Shown: in pieces, positions 13,365 through 13,926 of the stretch | How the letters are laid out: the number at the start of each line of letters is the position of its first letter | Position numbering within the stretch: the first letter of the stretch is position 1 | Assembly (NCBI GenBank): GCA_016930895.1 | Contig: JAFGFV010000309.1 | Span: 1 to 13,926 of the forward strand | DNA from: Spirochaetales bacterium | GTDB lineage: Bacteria; Spirochaetota; Spirochaetia; SZUA-6; DRHE01 | Direction: 5' to 3' | Length of the DNA: 13,926 nucleotides | The notes under the pieces: model-generated | Database searches by the model: none | Told to the model about the DNA's origin: nothing | The model's input: only the letters and a program-made list of their open reading frames with translations | Made by a program: the position numbers and the translations under genes

Positions 13365-13926
13365 ATCGGGGTCAACCCCGCCCGTTCCTTGACTTCCAGC
13401 ATGGTCTGGGAGGCCACTCGACGGCACTCCTCCGCGTTCCGGTCCAGGACCTCCCGCACCTCTTCCTTGCGGTTCTCGAGGTCGTGGTAGCGCTCCTGGA
13501 TCGGACCGAGCACCGCCATCAGGTTCTCCAGGAGGCGCCGCTTGCAGTCGATGCACCCAATGCCGGCGGTGCGGCATCCGTGGGCGATGGTGTCGGAGAG
13601 CTCCGGATCGTCGGTCACGAGCTTGTGGTATGAGAAGATGTTGCAGATCTCCGGGGTTCCGGGGTCGCTCCTGCGTACCCTTGCCGGGTCGGTCTTGGCC
13701 GGCGCGAGCTTGGCCCAGATCTCATCTCGAGGCTCGAGCAGGCCGATATGGTTGCCGACACTCTTGCTCATCTTGGAGTCGCCGTCCAGCCCCATGACGC
13801 GCGGCGTCTCGGTCAGCAGGGCCTGGCACTCCGGAAAGATATCTCCGTAGCGCGTGTTGAAGTAGCGCGCCACCTCGCGGGTGAACTCCACGTGCTGGAT
13901 CTGGTCCTCGCCGACCGGCACCACCT
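13352..13926 (-). CDS. trpS: Tryptophanyl-tRNA synthetase, C-terminal part (runs off the right edge), with [4Fe-4S]-type cysteine motif
   Basis: TrpRS charges tRNA-Trp with tryptophan. The window holds the last 190 or so residues. They begin at the VPVGEDQIQHVEFTR segment of the class I catalytic core, followed by the ATP-binding KMSKS loop and the helical anticodon-binding domain. The C-terminal domain carries cysteines spaced C-x22-C-x6-C-x2-C (in EIC, HGC, IGC and DCK). This is the spacing known for the [4Fe-4S] cluster of Thermotoga maritima TrpRS. The N-terminal catalytic part lies beyond the edge. The stop overlaps the pfk start. A trpS-pfk-metK order is a housekeeping operon with no obvious functional logic. 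Confidence 0.95.
   Translation of the reverse strand, partial: VVPVGEDQIQHVEFTREVARYFNTRYGDIFPECQALLTETPRVMGLDGDSKMSKSVGNHIGLLEPRDEIWAKLAPAKTDPARVRRSDPGTPEICNIFSYHKLVTDDPELSDTIAHGCRTAGIGCIDCKRRLLENLMAVLGPIQERYHDLENRKEEVREVLDRNAEECRRVASQTMLEVKERAGLTPIWKI

Noticed and set aside
11676..13490. A long plus-strand open frame of about 600 codons opposite metK and pfk
   Set aside because: It runs antisense to two unmistakable genes with full motifs. Its sequence has no recognisable domain and reflects the G/C-ending codons of the minus-strand genes.
1..13926. CRISPR arrays, insertion sequences, integrases, phage genes, toxin-antitoxin pairs
   Set aside because: No spaced repeat array, transposase or integrase motif, or terminal inverted repeats were seen on either strand.

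Overview
The window reads as a bacterial chromosome segment in which a plus-strand transport and catabolism operon (about 500-9815) sits between two minus-strand housekeeping segments. Both flanks are strongly GC-rich with G/C-ending codons: an AmrS-type radical SAM gene at the left edge, and trpS, pfk, metK, a NusG-domain-II gene and a Gx-transporter gene on the right. The central operon is visibly less GC-rich. The right-hand genes, AmrS and a TrpRS with an iron-sulfur cysteine motif suggest an anaerobic or thermophile-related lineage, but I cannot name the organism.

Layout. 1-389 (-): N-terminal part of amrS. 390-574: divergent intergenic region holding a near-consensus sigma70 promoter and three copies of a 10-bp operator-like repeat. 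575-9815 (+): a GntR/FCD regulator, a DapA-superfamily aldolase/lyase, a PanB-type ketopantoate hydroxymethyltransferase, a complete Liv-type (HAAT) ABC importer (binding protein, LivH, LivM, LivG, LivF) with a haloacid-dehalogenase-like HAD hydrolase gene between livG and livF, and finally a D-2-hydroxyacid dehydrogenase. 9825-13926 (-), in transcription order: trpS (partial), pfk, metK, NusG domain II protein, Gx transporter. These overlap or are tightly spaced and converge on the plus-strand operon with a 9-nt gap.

How the genes may work together (inference). The FCD regulator probably controls its own promoter and the operon behind it in response to a small carboxylate. The Liv importer brings in the substrate, the D-2-hydroxyacid dehydrogenase would make a 2-oxo acid, and the PanB-like and DapA-like enzymes both act on 2-oxo acids by aldol or retro-aldol chemistry. 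A PanB with all its catalytic residues, but without panC or panE and inside a catabolic operon, is the most unusual element. One testable reading is uptake and breakdown of a branched 2-hydroxy acid such as pantoate, with PanB running in reverse.

Two genes lack a normal start codon exactly where Shine-Dalgarno spacing and protein homology place one: livH appears to start with ATC at 4540, and the NusG-domain-II gene with GTA at 10818. No tRNA, rRNA, CRISPR array, insertion sequence or integrase gene was seen.
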